From NCBI RefSeq assembly GCF_016741815.1, contig NZ_JAERRJ010000002.1:124001-188000 (forward strand): a stretch of DNA of 64,000 nucleotides, in the 5' to 3' direction. Position 1 is the stretch's first letter. Each line of letters begins with the position of its first letter. This DNA is from Nocardia acididurans. GTDB lineage: Bacteria > Actinomycetota > Actinomycetes > Mycobacteriales > Mycobacteriaceae. This document shows, piece by piece, positions 25,173 to 47,181 of the stretch. Position numbers and translations under genes: made by a program. The notes below the pieces were generated by a model, which saw only the letters and a list, made by a program, of their open reading frames with translations, was not told the DNA's origin and made no database searches.

Positions 25173-25244
25173 GCCTACCTATCGGTCGGTCAATACACCG
25201 GCAACGGCCATTTCCTAACGTCATTGCGAAACTACGCCCGTGTC

Positions 25245-25260
25245 GTTACCGAGTCGTGAC
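25245..25260 (+). promoter_or_regulatory. MtrA-box-like direct repeat
   Basis: GTTAC-N6-GTGAC, two half-sites 11 bases apart, resembling the GTnAC direct repeats bound by the actinobacterial response regulator MtrA. It lies 80 bases before the M23 peptidase start. Confidence 0.4.
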
Positions 25261-25284
25261 ATATCAACTGGGGTTTTACTAAAC

Positions 25285-25300
25285 CGTGACGGTCGTCACA
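25285..25300 (+). promoter_or_regulatory. CRP/GlxR-like binding site
   Basis: CGTGACGGTCGTCACA contains the perfect arrangement GTGA-N6-TCAC recognised by CRP-family regulators. It lies 41 bases upstream of the M23 peptidase start codon. Confidence 0.45.
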
Positions 25301-25340
25301 GGGTTTCGGGCCTGCTACCAGGCTCACGTACGTTCGATGC

Positions 25341-26024
25341 ATGCCCGTAACCGTTCCGTTATCTCGAAGCCGCGCTACCCGCCGGTACCGGACGGCCGCA
25401 ACTCGTGCAGTGGCCGTTACCGCCGTCGTCGGTGCCTCGCTGAGCGTGCTCGCGGCTGCCGACCAGGACGCCGCGGGTGTCGCCAATGAGCAGCTCTCGG
25501 CAAATATCTCGCAGACCGACGTGAAGTTCACCGCCTTCACCCCGATGGAAGCGCAGATCCCGCAGTTCGTGCCGCCGGAGGTCACCGACTTCCTGCGCAA
25601 CCTCGGTATCGAACAGGCCCGTCCCAAGACCGTGCGCCCGGTGGCCGGTCCGCTCACCTCCGGCTTCGGCATCCGCTGGGGCGCCATGCACGCCGGCATC
25701 GACTTCGGCGACGGCTTCGGCGCGCCGATCAAGGCCGTCACCGACGGTACCGTGATCGAGGCCGGTCCCGCCTCCGGCTTCGGCCTGTGGGTGCGCGTCC
25801 AGCAGGACGACGGCACCATCGGCGTCTACGGCCACATGCAGGACATCCTGGTCCAGGTGGGCCAGCAGCTGCGCGCGGGCGACACCATCGCCACCGTCGG
25901 CAGCCGCGGCTACTCCACCGGCCCGCACCTGCACTACGAGGTGCACACCGCGCCCGGCGCGCAGATCGACCCGATTCCGTGGCTCGCGGGCCGTGGCGTC
26001 GACGTGGGCGCGCCCGTCGACTGA
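25341..26024 (+). CDS. secreted M23 family peptidoglycan endopeptidase
   Basis: 227 residues. The basic N terminus (SRSRATRRYRTAATRA) and hydrophobic stretch to about residue 40 form a signal peptide ending near AAADQDAAG. A short linker precedes the LytM domain (residues about 100-220), whose zinc ligands are visible in HAGIDFGD (HxxxD) and HLHYEVH (HxH). It also has the typical SGFGIRWG and VGSRGYSTGPHLH strands. All catalytic residues are present, so it should be an active cell-wall hydrolase. Upstream CRP-like and MtrA-like motifs fit known control of wall hydrolases. Confidence 0.93.
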   Translation: MPVTVPLSRSRATRRYRTAATRAVAVTAVVGASLSVLAAADQDAAGVANEQLSANISQTDVKFTAFTPMEAQIPQFVPPEVTDFLRNLGIEQARPKTVRPVAGPLTSGFGIRWGAMHAGIDFGDGFGAPIKAVTDGTVIEAGPASGFGLWVRVQQDDGTIGVYGHMQDILVQVGQQLRAGDTIATVGSRGYSTGPHLHYEVHTAPGAQIDPIPWLAGRGVDVGAPVD

Positions 26025-26173
26025 TTCTCCTGTTCCATTCGACCGTCCGCTCCGGGAACCGATGAGGGGTTACCCGGGGCAGACGTGTATCCGGACCCCG
26101 TACTCCAGTACTACGTGGGAACCGCACCGCCGGGTGATCTGTGGTGTGACGGCGCGACCATAGCGTCGCTGCC

Positions 26174-27232
26174 ATGACCACCGCGTCTCGCACCCCTGCC
26201 GCCGGGCGGCTGCACCGGCCGCTGCTCATGACCACGGTTCTCATGGCCGTTCTGACCGTATTCTGTGTGTTCGCCATGGCATTCGACGACCGGATGCTGT
26301 TGAACGAATCGGTGTGGCTCAAGCCGATGAAGTTCGCCATCGCCTTCACGCTGTACGCCGGGACGCTGGCCTGGCTACTGTCGTTCCCGCACAAGGGAAA
26401 ACGGCTCACCTGGTGGATGGGGGCGATCTTCTCGCTGACCGCGATCGTGGACGTTGGGTTCATCGTGGTGCAGGCGGCGCGCGGCACGTTCAGTCATTTC
26501 AATGACTCCGAGGATGCGGTCAACACCATCGGGCAGCAGATCTTCCAGTCCGGCGTGCCCGGCTTGTTCCTGGCGAATCTGGTGATCGCCCTGGTGCTTT
26601 CATGGCAGAAGATCACCGACCGGCCGACCTCGCGGGCCATTCACGCCGGGCTCGGGATCGCGGTGGCGGGTATGTTCCTCGGATACTTCATGGGGTTCAC
26701 CGGCAAGCAGCAGGCGACCGACGCGTACGGCAAGCCGGTGGATCTGGTGGCCGGGCACACCGTGGTCGAGGGGCAGCCCGCGCTGCGCGACGGTGTGGAC
26801 ACCATGCCGGTCACGCACTGGAGCACCAATGGCGGCGATATGCGGATCGCGCACTTCCTCGGCCTGCACGGCATCCAGATCCTGATTCTGGCGTCGTTCG
26901 CGCTGGCCTGGTTCGCGCCCCGGGTGCCGTGGCTGCGCGGTGAGCGCGCCCGCGCCGACCTGATCTGGGTGCTGGCCCTGGGCTACAGCGGGCTGCTCGC
27001 CATCACGTTCTGGCAGGCGCTGCGCGGACAGGCCGTGACCGCACCGGATGCCGCCACGCTGGGCGCGCTCGCGGCGGTGGCCGCCTTCGTGGCGGCCGGA
27101 TTCGGACTCGTCTACGCGGTGCGCGGACGCGCCGCGCTCGTGCCCAGCCTCACCGACGCGGGCACGAGCGCCGACTCCGAAATCAGCGCAGCCGCTCCGC
27201 GTCCCGTGTCAGCTTCACCAATGTCGCGGTGA
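26174..27232 (+). CDS. multi-pass membrane protein, unknown function
   Basis: 352 residues with about eight transmembrane helices, for example LLMTTVLMAVLTVFCVFAMA, PMKFAIAFTLYAGTLAWLLSF and GIQILILASFALAWFAP. A large loop between helices 5 and 6 (GFTGKQQATDAYGKPVDLVAGHTVVEGQPALRDGVDTMP region) precedes conserved-looking His residues (MRIAHFLGLHGIQ). The pattern FDDRMLLNESVWLKPMKF recurs in actinobacterial hypotheticals. No function is known to me. Its last 50 bases overlap the 3' end of the convergent zinc-finger gene. Confidence 0.78.
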   Translation: MTTASRTPAAGRLHRPLLMTTVLMAVLTVFCVFAMAFDDRMLLNESVWLKPMKFAIAFTLYAGTLAWLLSFPHKGKRLTWWMGAIFSLTAIVDVGFIVVQAARGTFSHFNDSEDAVNTIGQQIFQSGVPGLFLANLVIALVLSWQKITDRPTSRAIHAGLGIAVAGMFLGYFMGFTGKQQATDAYGKPVDLVAGHTVVEGQPALRDGVDTMPVTHWSTNGGDMRIAHFLGLHGIQILILASFALAWFAPRVPWLRGERARADLIWVLALGYSGLLAITFWQALRGQAVTAPDAATLGALAAVAAFVAAGFGLVYAVRGRAALVPSLTDAGTSADSEISAAAPRPVSASPMSR

Positions 27233-27506
27233 GTTCGGTCAATTCGATCGCGTCCGCCCCCTCGGCGACGGCGGTGGCCACATCCTCCGCCGCACACCGG
27301 GCCGCGAACCAGCGGTCGGACAGATCCGCCACCTCCTGCGCGCTGAGCACCACGGCATCCTCCGGAATACCGGTGCCCTTCACGCTGTTTCGATGTTCGT
27401 AGGCGCGCTGACGGCACGACTGCCGGCAGTACCGCCGACGGCGTCCGATCTCCGATTCGGCGATCTCCCTTCCACACCAGGAGCACGAGGACAGGCGGCG
27501 CTGCAT
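27183..27506 (-). CDS. small zinc-finger-like protein divergent from rbpA (Rv2049c-like position)
   Basis: 107 residues from the ATG at 27506 (MQRRLSSCSWCGREI); the frame further upstream is not coding-like. The N terminus carries CSWC and, after 13 residues, CRQSC, a C-x2-C/C-x3-C pattern suited to binding one zinc and followed by RQRAYEHR. The rest is helical. Position and orientation next to rbpA match M. tuberculosis Rv2049c as I remember it. A role in nucleic-acid or transcription-related binding is only an inference. The end overlaps the neighbouring membrane gene by 50 bases. Confidence 0.72.
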   Translation of the reverse strand: MQRRLSSCSWCGREIAESEIGRRRRYCRQSCRQRAYEHRNSVKGTGIPEDAVVLSAQEVADLSDRWFAARCAAEDVATAVAEGADAIELTELTATLVKLTRDAERLR

Positions 27507-27719
27507 GACCCGAAACGATAGCCAGTGCCCCACAGTCGAGTACACGTGGCACGCCGAAACCCGCCAGTTCGCGGCCCGGCCCGGTCTGGACTGACGGAGC
27601 GGAGGAGCGCAGCGGGGGAACGGAGGAGGGAAGACCGGGCTAGCAGGGCCGCGAACCTTGCCCGGAGCGAAGCGCAGGGCGAATTGGACACAGCGTAGAA
27701 TGGCTGGGTTCTCCCCACG

Positions 27720-27745
27720 GGAACCGAAGCGTACGTATGTGCGTT
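27720..27745 (+). promoter_or_regulatory. candidate SigE/SigR-type stress promoter of rbpA
   Basis: GGAAC at 27720-27724 (in GGGAACC) and GTT at 27743-27745 (in GCGTTGG) are separated by 18 bases. This is the GGAAC-N18-GTT layout of actinobacterial oxidative/envelope stress ECF promoters. rbpA is reported to be SigR-dependent in Streptomyces and SigE-dependent in mycobacteria. Confidence 0.6.
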
Positions 27746-27760
27746 GGTATGCATACGTAC
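27731..27760. promoter_or_regulatory. 9-bp inverted repeat over the rbpA promoter
   Basis: GTACGTATG at 27731-27739 and CATACGTAC at 27752-27760 are perfect complements with a 12-base spacer. They overlap the spacer and -10 element of the ECF-type promoter. This could be an operator or a 5' UTR hairpin. Confidence 0.5.
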
Positions 27761-27804
27761 ACATTGAGTAGAACGTTGCCGACAGGCGAGAAGGGACCGC
27801 ACTC

Positions 27805-28140
27805 ATGGCAGATCGCGTACTCCGGGGCAGTCGGCTCGGAGCGGTGAGCTACGAGACCGACCGCGACCACGACCTGGCGCCGCGTCGGGTGGCGCGGTAC
27901 CGCACGGACAACGGCGAGGAATTCGACGTGCCGTTCGCGGACGACGCCGAGATCCCGCCGACCTGGCTGTGCCGCAACGGCCAGGAGGGCATCCTCATCG
28001 AGGGCACCACGCAGGAGCCCAAGAAGGTCAAGCCCCCGCGCACCCACTGGGACATGCTGCTCGAGCGCCGCAGCAAGGAGGAGCTGGAAGAGCTGCTCCA
28101 GGAGCGCATGGAGCTGCTGAAGACCCGCCGCCGCGGCTAG
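27805..28140 (+). CDS. rbpA: RNA polymerase-binding protein RbpA
   Basis: 111 residues with an AGAAGGGA site before the ATG. It has the RbpA layout: the N-terminal tail (ADRVLRGSRLGAVSYETD), the core beta domain (VARYRTDNGEEFDVPF, PPTWLCRNGQEGILIEG), then a basic linker and the sigma-interaction helices (RTHWDMLLERRSKEELEEL, LQERMELLKTRRR). It binds the principal sigma factor and RNA polymerase, stabilises the open complex and modulates rifampicin response; it is essential in mycobacteria. A strong terminator follows 21 bases after the stop. Confidence 0.98.
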   Translation: MADRVLRGSRLGAVSYETDRDHDLAPRRVARYRTDNGEEFDVPFADDAEIPPTWLCRNGQEGILIEGTTQEPKKVKPPRTHWDMLLERRSKEELEELLQERMELLKTRRRG

Positions 28141-28161
28141 CGGGTAGCCGCCCCGAACGAT

Positions 28162-28193
28162 CGAGGCCCCCTCACCCTGGTGAGGGGGCCTCG
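28162..28193. terminator. rho-independent terminator between rbpA and the NRPS operon
   Basis: A perfect 15-bp stem (28162-28176 with 28179-28193; arm core GAGGCCCCCTCACC), two central bases and TTGTT immediately downstream. It lies between the rbpA stop and the stop of the convergent thioesterase gene and can end both transcripts. Confidence 0.9.
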
Positions 28194-28314
28194 TTGTTCG
28201 CGGGGAAGGTGGAGACCGCCGCAGCCCCCCGGACGAGGGCCCCTGCGGCCATGAAGGGGTGGCCCTGTCGAGACAAGGCTGGGGACCACGCCGGGTCAGG
28301 AGGTCTCGCGCTGC

Positions 28315-29169
28315 TCAGTCGCGGGGGCGGACTTCGAGGGTTTGCAGGGAGCGGCCGATCGCGCCTTGCTCGTCGAAGAGGACGGCCGAGCACAGGCCGA
28401 GGCCGTCGGGGCCGATGGAGGTGCCGACGTCGAGGCCGATCCAGTCGCCCTCGGGGGCGCGGTAGAGGTCGACGGTGAGGTCGGTGTTGAGGAAGGTGTA
28501 GTGGGCCGGGTCCAGTTGGGCACCAATGCCGTTCGCGATGTCGGCGACGGCCAGGGCGCGGACGAGGGGGGTCATCGGTTCGTCGTCGACGACGGTGGTG
28601 AGCGGGCGGACCCAGACTCGGCGGCCGCCGTGAACGGCCTTCAGCTCCACCGTCTTCACGTAGCCGACGTTCCAGGCGGGCGGGATCGGCGACGGCGCGG
28701 CCGAATCCTCCGGGTGGGTGGGCAGGGGCGCGTCGGCGGCGAGGGCGACGGCGGCGGTATCGGAGTTGGCGATGCGCCAGGCGCGGGCGGTGGCGACCAC
28801 GCGGCGGGTGCCGTCGGGCTGGCGGGCCGCAAGTTCGGCGGCGACCATCTCGACTCGTTTGCCGGGGCGTTCGATCCAGGCGCGGACCTCGATCTCGGAG
28901 ACCGGGATCGGGCCGAGGATCTCCATGGTGAGGCGGCCGATGCGGGTGCCCGCACGCGGCGCGCAGCGTTCGACGGCACGGGCCAGCAGCGCGGACGGGG
29001 GTGCGCCGTGCTGCATGGTGGGAGCCCACACGCTGACGGTCGACTCGGTCGCGAGGAAACGCTCGAACCCGTCGTCGGCGGGTTCGAGCGTCCGGAAATA
29101 CGGCTCGATGACGGCTCGGTCGAGCACCGTCGGGTCGTCGGTCAGGGCCGCTTCGCTCACTCCGCTCAC
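28315..29169 (-). CDS. acyl-CoA thioesterase-like (double hotdog) protein, last gene of the NRPS operon
   Basis: 284 residues from a GTG at 29169 (a second GTG at 29160 is possible). The N-terminal half resembles 4HBT_3/TesB-like hotdog domains (VWAPTMQHGAPPSALLARAVER, GRLTMEILGPIPVSEIEVRAWIERPGKRVEM). The second half is another hotdog copy (NTDLTVDLYRAPEGDWIGLDVGTSIGPDGLGLCSAVLFDEQGAIGRSLQTLEV). It would hydrolyse acyl thioesters. It follows the ABC permease by 42 bases on the same strand, so it is likely the fourth gene of the NRPS transcript. It could supply or trim an acyl group, or be an unrelated lipid enzyme. Confidence 0.82.
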   Translation of the reverse strand: MSGVSEAALTDDPTVLDRAVIEPYFRTLEPADDGFERFLATESTVSVWAPTMQHGAPPSALLARAVERCAPRAGTRIGRLTMEILGPIPVSEIEVRAWIERPGKRVEMVAAELAARQPDGTRRVVATARAWRIANSDTAAVALAADAPLPTHPEDSAAPSPIPPAWNVGYVKTVELKAVHGGRRVWVRPLTTVVDDEPMTPLVRALAVADIANGIGAQLDPAHYTFLNTDLTVDLYRAPEGDWIGLDVGTSIGPDGLGLCSAVLFDEQGAIGRSLQTLEVRPRD

Positions 29170-29210
29170 GGACCGAACCTACCAACCCGTTCGTTAGCCG
29201 TGAAAACGGT

Positions 29211-30095
29211 CTAGTGGCTGGCAACCTTCCGGTACTGCAGCAGGGCCAGCGGGACCGCCACGAGCAGGATACCGAGCGAGCACAGGATCGCGTACTCGAC
29301 ACAGTGCTCAGCGGGCCAGCCGTCCGCGAGGGTGAAGGTGGGCGGCGAATCATTGTCGAAGAGTTTGCGACCCGCCGCCGAGACCGCCGTGATGGGATTC
29401 CATTCGGCGATGGCGCGCAGCGGGCCGGGCAGTGACTCGCCGGAGATGAAGGCCGAGGAGATGAAGGTCAGCGGGAAAAGCCAGATGAGACCGGCACTCT
29501 GGGCCACCTCGACGCTGGGCGACATGAGGCCGGTGATCGCACCGACCCAGGACATGGCGAAGGCGAACAGCAGAATCACCGCGAAGGCGAGCACGGCGTC
29601 GGCGATGGAGCCGTTGATGCGCCAGCCGACCACATAGCCGCACGCCACCATGACGGCCAGCGCGAGAATATTCACCACGGTGTCGGACAGCGTGCGGCCC
29701 ATGAGCACCGCCAGCCGCGACATGGGCAGCGTCCGCATTCGGTCGATGATGCCCTTGTGCAGATCATTGGCCAGGCCGACCGTGGTGAACGCCGCGTTGA
29801 AAGCGACTGTCTGCGTGAAGATTCCGGCGAGCAGGAACTCCCGGTACTGACTGCCGCCCAGTGACGCGCCGAAGATGTAGGCGAACAGGAACACGAACAT
29901 GAGCGGCTGGATGGTGGCGGTCACCAGCAGGGTGGGCACGCGCAGGATGGTGAGCAGGTTGCGGTAGGCCACGATGGCGCTGTCGCGGATCACGCGCGGT
30001 AGCACCATCCAGGGGCCGTCGGTCGCGCGGTGGCGTCCGTGGGCTTCCGCCGCCGGAGCCTGCGCGGCGGTGTCGGCGGCGGGTGCGGTCGTCAC
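29211..30095 (-). CDS. ABC-2 type exporter permease, DrrB-like
   Basis: 294 residues from a GTG at 30095 behind GGAGATCC; the GTG overlaps the ATPase stop (GTGA), so translation is coupled. Six membrane helices follow a 50-residue cytoplasmic N terminus. Segments such as ILRVPTLLVTATIQPLMFVFLFAYIFG, GIIDRMRTLPMSRLAVLMGRTLSD and LIWLFPLTFISSAFISGESLPGPLRAIAEWNPIT are diagnostic of the DrrB/ABC-2 family. With the ATPase it forms an exporter, presumably for the NRPS product or a lipid-linked form of it. Confidence 0.93.
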   Translation of the reverse strand: MTTAPAADTAAQAPAAEAHGRHRATDGPWMVLPRVIRDSAIVAYRNLLTILRVPTLLVTATIQPLMFVFLFAYIFGASLGGSQYREFLLAGIFTQTVAFNAAFTTVGLANDLHKGIIDRMRTLPMSRLAVLMGRTLSDTVVNILALAVMVACGYVVGWRINGSIADAVLAFAVILLFAFAMSWVGAITGLMSPSVEVAQSAGLIWLFPLTFISSAFISGESLPGPLRAIAEWNPITAVSAAGRKLFDNDSPPTFTLADGWPAEHCVEYAILCSLGILLVAVPLALLQYRKVASH

Positions 30096-31074
30096 GACAG
30101 GATCTCCTCTTGCAGTTCGGCGGGCGCGGGCTCCGGCTTCTTGCGTTCGCCGGGTTTGCCGGTGAGGGAAAGGAATACGTCGTCGAGCGAGGGGCGATGC
30201 ACTTCGGCGTCGACCACGCAGACACCGGCGTCGTCGAGGCGGCGCAGCGCTTCGACCATGGTGCGGGTGCCGTCGCCGACGACAATGGTGATCTGGTCGG
30301 CGTCGACGCCGGGTTCGCCGATGCCGATGCCGGACAGCACCTGCAGAGCGGGTGTGGGGTCCTGGCCGGTGGCGAGGGTGACGGTGAGTTTGTCGCCGCC
30401 GATGGAGGTCTTGAGTTCGTCGGCCGAGCCGCGGGCGATGACCCGCCCGCGGTCGATGACGGTGATGCGGTCGGCGAGGAGGTCGGCCTCCTCGAGGTAC
30501 TGGGTGGTGAGCAGCACGGTGGTGCCGTCGTCGACGAGTTCGCCGATGACCCGCCACATGTCGAGGCGGCCGCGCGGGTCGAGGCCGGTGGTCGGCTCGT
30601 CGAGCACCACCACCGGCGGACGGCAGACCAGTGCCCCGGCGAGGTCGAGTCGCCGGGCCATACCGCCGGAGTAGGTGCCCGCCCGCCGCCCGGCCGCATG
30701 TTCGAGGCCGAGGGCGCTGAGCAGTTCGTCGGCGCGGTCGGTGGCTCGTTTCGGCGTCATGCCGTAGAGCCGGGCCACCATGCGCAGGTTCTCGAAGCCG
30801 GACAGGTTGGCGTCCACCGCCGCGTACTGCCCGGACAGGCCGAGCCGGGTGCGGGCGCGCGCCGGCTCCTTCAGTACGTCCACCCCCGCCACCCGGACGG
30901 TGCCGGAGCTCGGGCGTAGCAGCGTGGTGACGATGCGCACCGTCGTGGTCTTGCCCGCGCCGTTGGGCCCGAGTAACCCCATGACCGTGCCGGACGGGAT
31001 CTCGAGGTCGATCCCGTCGAGTACCCGGACTTTGCCGTAGTACTTGACCAGACCGGCGACCTCCACCGCGAGAC

Positions 31075-31078
<4 letters not shown>
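30092..31078 (-). CDS. ABC exporter ATP-binding protein, DrrA-like
   Basis: 328 residues. Walker [12 protein letters not shown]-loop LSGQYAAVD, signature [12 protein letters not shown], Walker [13 protein letters not shown], and the switch region [15 protein letters not shown] with Gln in place of the usual His, as is normal in DrrA. The C-terminal 100 residues are the DrrA-specific regulatory extension. Its ATG overlaps the NRPS stop (ATGA) and its own stop overlaps the permease start, so NRPS, ATPase and permease are translated as a coupled set. Export of a peptide natural product is the likely role. Confidence 0.95.
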
Positions 31079-44820
<13,742 letters not shown>

Positions 44821-45003
44821 CAATCACTCCGTTCTGCCGCTGTTGTGCGCAACTCCCCGAACCCCGAACTCCGACACCACCTCGGCGATCGCGCGCACGC
44901 GCGAGCCGTAGGACGTGATCCACGCCCTATGATTCGGAGCATCCCGCCGAGCGGATCGGTGGTGATCTCGAGTTGCTCGCCACGAACAGCGTTGGCGGAG
45001 CAT

Positions 45004-45034
45004 ATTTTTAAGTCAGTTACCTCAAGGCAAACCT
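45004..45034 (-). promoter_or_regulatory. putative NRPS promoter with degenerate iron box
   Basis: In an AT-rich patch of the 369-base gap between the NRPS and lnt, the minus strand reads AGGTTTGCCT (45034-45025) and, downstream, TAAAAAT (45010-45004). The first matches nine of ten positions of the half AGGTTAGCCT found in DtxR/IdeR iron boxes, but the other half is not conserved. TTTGCC and TAAAAAT could be -35/-10 with a short spacer. This implies a leader of about 170 bases. Otherwise I see only a weak stem over the lnt stop in this gap. Confidence 0.35.
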
Positions 45035-45189
45035 CGCGAATTTCGCTCAACTTGCACGACACCGCAGATAACTCAGACAGAACGGGCGGAAAATCACACC
45101 CTAGCTACGAACCGGCGAATCTGAAGTCGCTCATACGGGACGGCCCTCGTCACACGTTCCCGCTGTCTTCGAGCCGGAAGGGGTACCGG

Positions 45190-47181
45190 CTATCTTCCGG
45201 TCGGCTCTGCAAGGGTGTTGGTTCGCCGCCGAATAGCCGCCACTGCGGCAGCCGCGGCCAGGATACACAAAATCCACTCCGGCGTGGGGCCCAATCGCGT
45301 TGCCGGTGTCGTGTCATCACGTAGCGGGAGTTTCGCGACCAAAGCCGCAGGTACGAACTGTTCCGTCTGTTCTTGGATGGTGCCGTCCGCGGTGATGATC
45401 GCGCTCACGCCGGTGGTCACCGAAACCACCACGGCGCGACCGTGCTCCACCGCGCGCACCCGCGACATGGCCAGTTGCTGGAAGGTCATCTCGCTGTCGC
45501 CGAAGGTGGCGTTGTTGGACGGGACGGTGAGGAGCTGCGCGCCGGCGTCCATCGCCTGCTGGAAGGCGCGGTCGAAGGCGACCTCGTAGCAGGTGGCCAC
45601 GCCGATGGCCACGGGCGCGCCGCCCGAGGCGGGTTCGGCGTGCACCACGCCGTCACCCGTACCGGGGACGAAATATCCCGCGCGGTCGGCGTATTCGGAG
45701 AAGAGCCGGAAGAAACTCCGCATCGGCAGGTACTCGCCGAAGGGCTGGATGATCTTCTTGTCGTGGCGCTCGGCGGGGCCGCCGTCGGCGGTCCACACGA
45801 TGACCGAATTCGTGGTGGTGCGATCGTCGTTCACCAGGACCGCGCCAACCAGGATGGGAGCCTTGATATCTCGCGCGGCCCGCGTGATGAGGGCGGCGGC
45901 GTCGGCATTGCGCAGCGGGTCGATATCGGAGGAATTCTCCGGCCAGATCACCACATCCGGCTGCGGGGCCGTCCCGGCCGCGACCGCGGCGGCGAGCTCT
46001 TCGGTGCGCTTGACGTGATTGTCGAGAACCGCGCGGCGCTGGGCATTGAAGTCGAGTCCCAGGCGCGGCACGCTGCCCTGGATCGCGGCGACCGTGATCG
46101 GCCGGTTGCCGTCCTCCGGGCCGGGCAGCGCGGTCCGGAGGATCACTCCGGTGAGGGGAATGATAGCCACAATCGAAGCCGCACCAATAATCCGTGTCCA
46201 CGATGTGAGACGCGGAACCCCCCATCTGGGACGATGCGGAACGTTTGCGGAAGCGCCGGGCACATCGGATTCACCGCGCCCGCGCCACACCCGCAGCACC
46301 CCGGCGACCGCCAGGGTCCCGGTGAGCGCCACCAGGAAACCGATCAGCGGCGCACCGCCCAGCATGGCGAACGGCAGATACCACCCGTCCGCCTGCCCGA
46401 AAGCGATCCGCCCCCAGGGAAATCCGCCGAACGGGAAACTCGACCGCGCCCACTCGGTCAGCGTCCACGCGGCAGCGACCCACAGCGGCCACCACCGCAA
46501 CCCGCTCACCAGCCGCGCGAGCAGCCCGAACAATCCCACGTACACCGCGCACACGGTCGACAACGCCAGCCACGGCACCGGCCCCACATAGATCCCGGTC
46601 CACGGCAGCAACGGCAGGAAGAACCCCAGCCCCGCCAGCATCCCGTAGCCGAATCCCCCACGCAGTCGCCCGTTTCCACGCACGACCACCGTCAGCAGCC
46701 CCACCGCCACCGGCGCGAGAAACCACAGCGTCCGCGGCGGGAAACTCGCGAACAACAGCAGTCCGGCGACGATCGCGCCGATCGAGCGGATGAGCACCGG
46801 ATGCCGGTCGGCGAGCGCGGCGACTCGTCCCGCGAATCCGCCTGGCGCGGAAGCAGGCTCAGTGGTCTCCGATGTGAGGCCGACCTCGGCGGCGGACGGG
46901 ATGGCGGCCACGCGCACCGGCGGTGCCGCCGCCGGGGAATCCACTCCCGCGGTATCAGCGCTCCTGTTCACCGCCGAGGCGGTGGCGACATCCACGTGAG
47001 CGGGGGTCGACGGACCCACCTCCGCCCGGCGCTCCGTCGAATCGGCTGGGGCGCTGGGGCCTTCGCCGGACGGGGCCGAATTCGATCCGGCGGGCTCGGA
47101 GGCGGCCCCGCCCGAAGCGTCGCGCGCGGACGCGGGTGTGTCTGCCGGCGAAGCGTTTTCGGGGCGCTGCTCAGGAGGCAT
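45190..47181 (-). CDS. lnt: apolipoprotein N-acyltransferase
   Basis: 663 residues. About 115 N-terminal residues are disordered (Ala, Pro, Ser, Glu), then seven or eight membrane helices (HPVLIRSIGAIVAGLLLFASFPP onward) with the membrane-enzyme motif SSFPFGGFPWGRIAFGQ. A C-terminal nitrilase-fold domain follows, with the catalytic triad Glu415 (WPENSSDID), Lys475 (HDKKIIQPFGEYLP) and Cys531 (GVATCYEVAFD). It attaches the third acyl chain to lipoproteins. No polyprenol-phosphate mannose synthase domain is fused and no ppm1 gene follows it, unlike in mycobacterial relatives. Its ATG overlaps the amidohydrolase end by 11 bases. Confidence 0.94.
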   Translation of the reverse strand: MPPEQRPENASPADTPASARDASGGAASEPAGSNSAPSGEGPSAPADSTERRAEVGPSTPAHVDVATASAVNRSADTAGVDSPAAAPPVRVAAIPSAAEVGLTSETTEPASAPGGFAGRVAALADRHPVLIRSIGAIVAGLLLFASFPPRTLWFLAPVAVGLLTVVVRGNGRLRGGFGYGMLAGLGFFLPLLPWTGIYVGPVPWLALSTVCAVYVGLFGLLARLVSGLRWWPLWVAAAWTLTEWARSSFPFGGFPWGRIAFGQADGWYLPFAMLGGAPLIGFLVALTGTLAVAGVLRVWRGRGESDVPGASANVPHRPRWGVPRLTSWTRIIGAASIVAIIPLTGVILRTALPGPEDGNRPITVAAIQGSVPRLGLDFNAQRRAVLDNHVKRTEELAAAVAAGTAPQPDVVIWPENSSDIDPLRNADAAALITRAARDIKAPILVGAVLVNDDRTTTNSVIVWTADGGPAERHDKKIIQPFGEYLPMRSFFRLFSEYADRAGYFVPGTGDGVVHAEPASGGAPVAIGVATCYEVAFDRAFQQAMDAGAQLLTVPSNNATFGDSEMTFQQLAMSRVRAVEHGRAVVVSVTTGVSAIITADGTIQEQTEQFVPAALVAKLPLRDDTTPATRLGPTPEWILCILAAAAAVAAIRRRTNTLAEPTGR

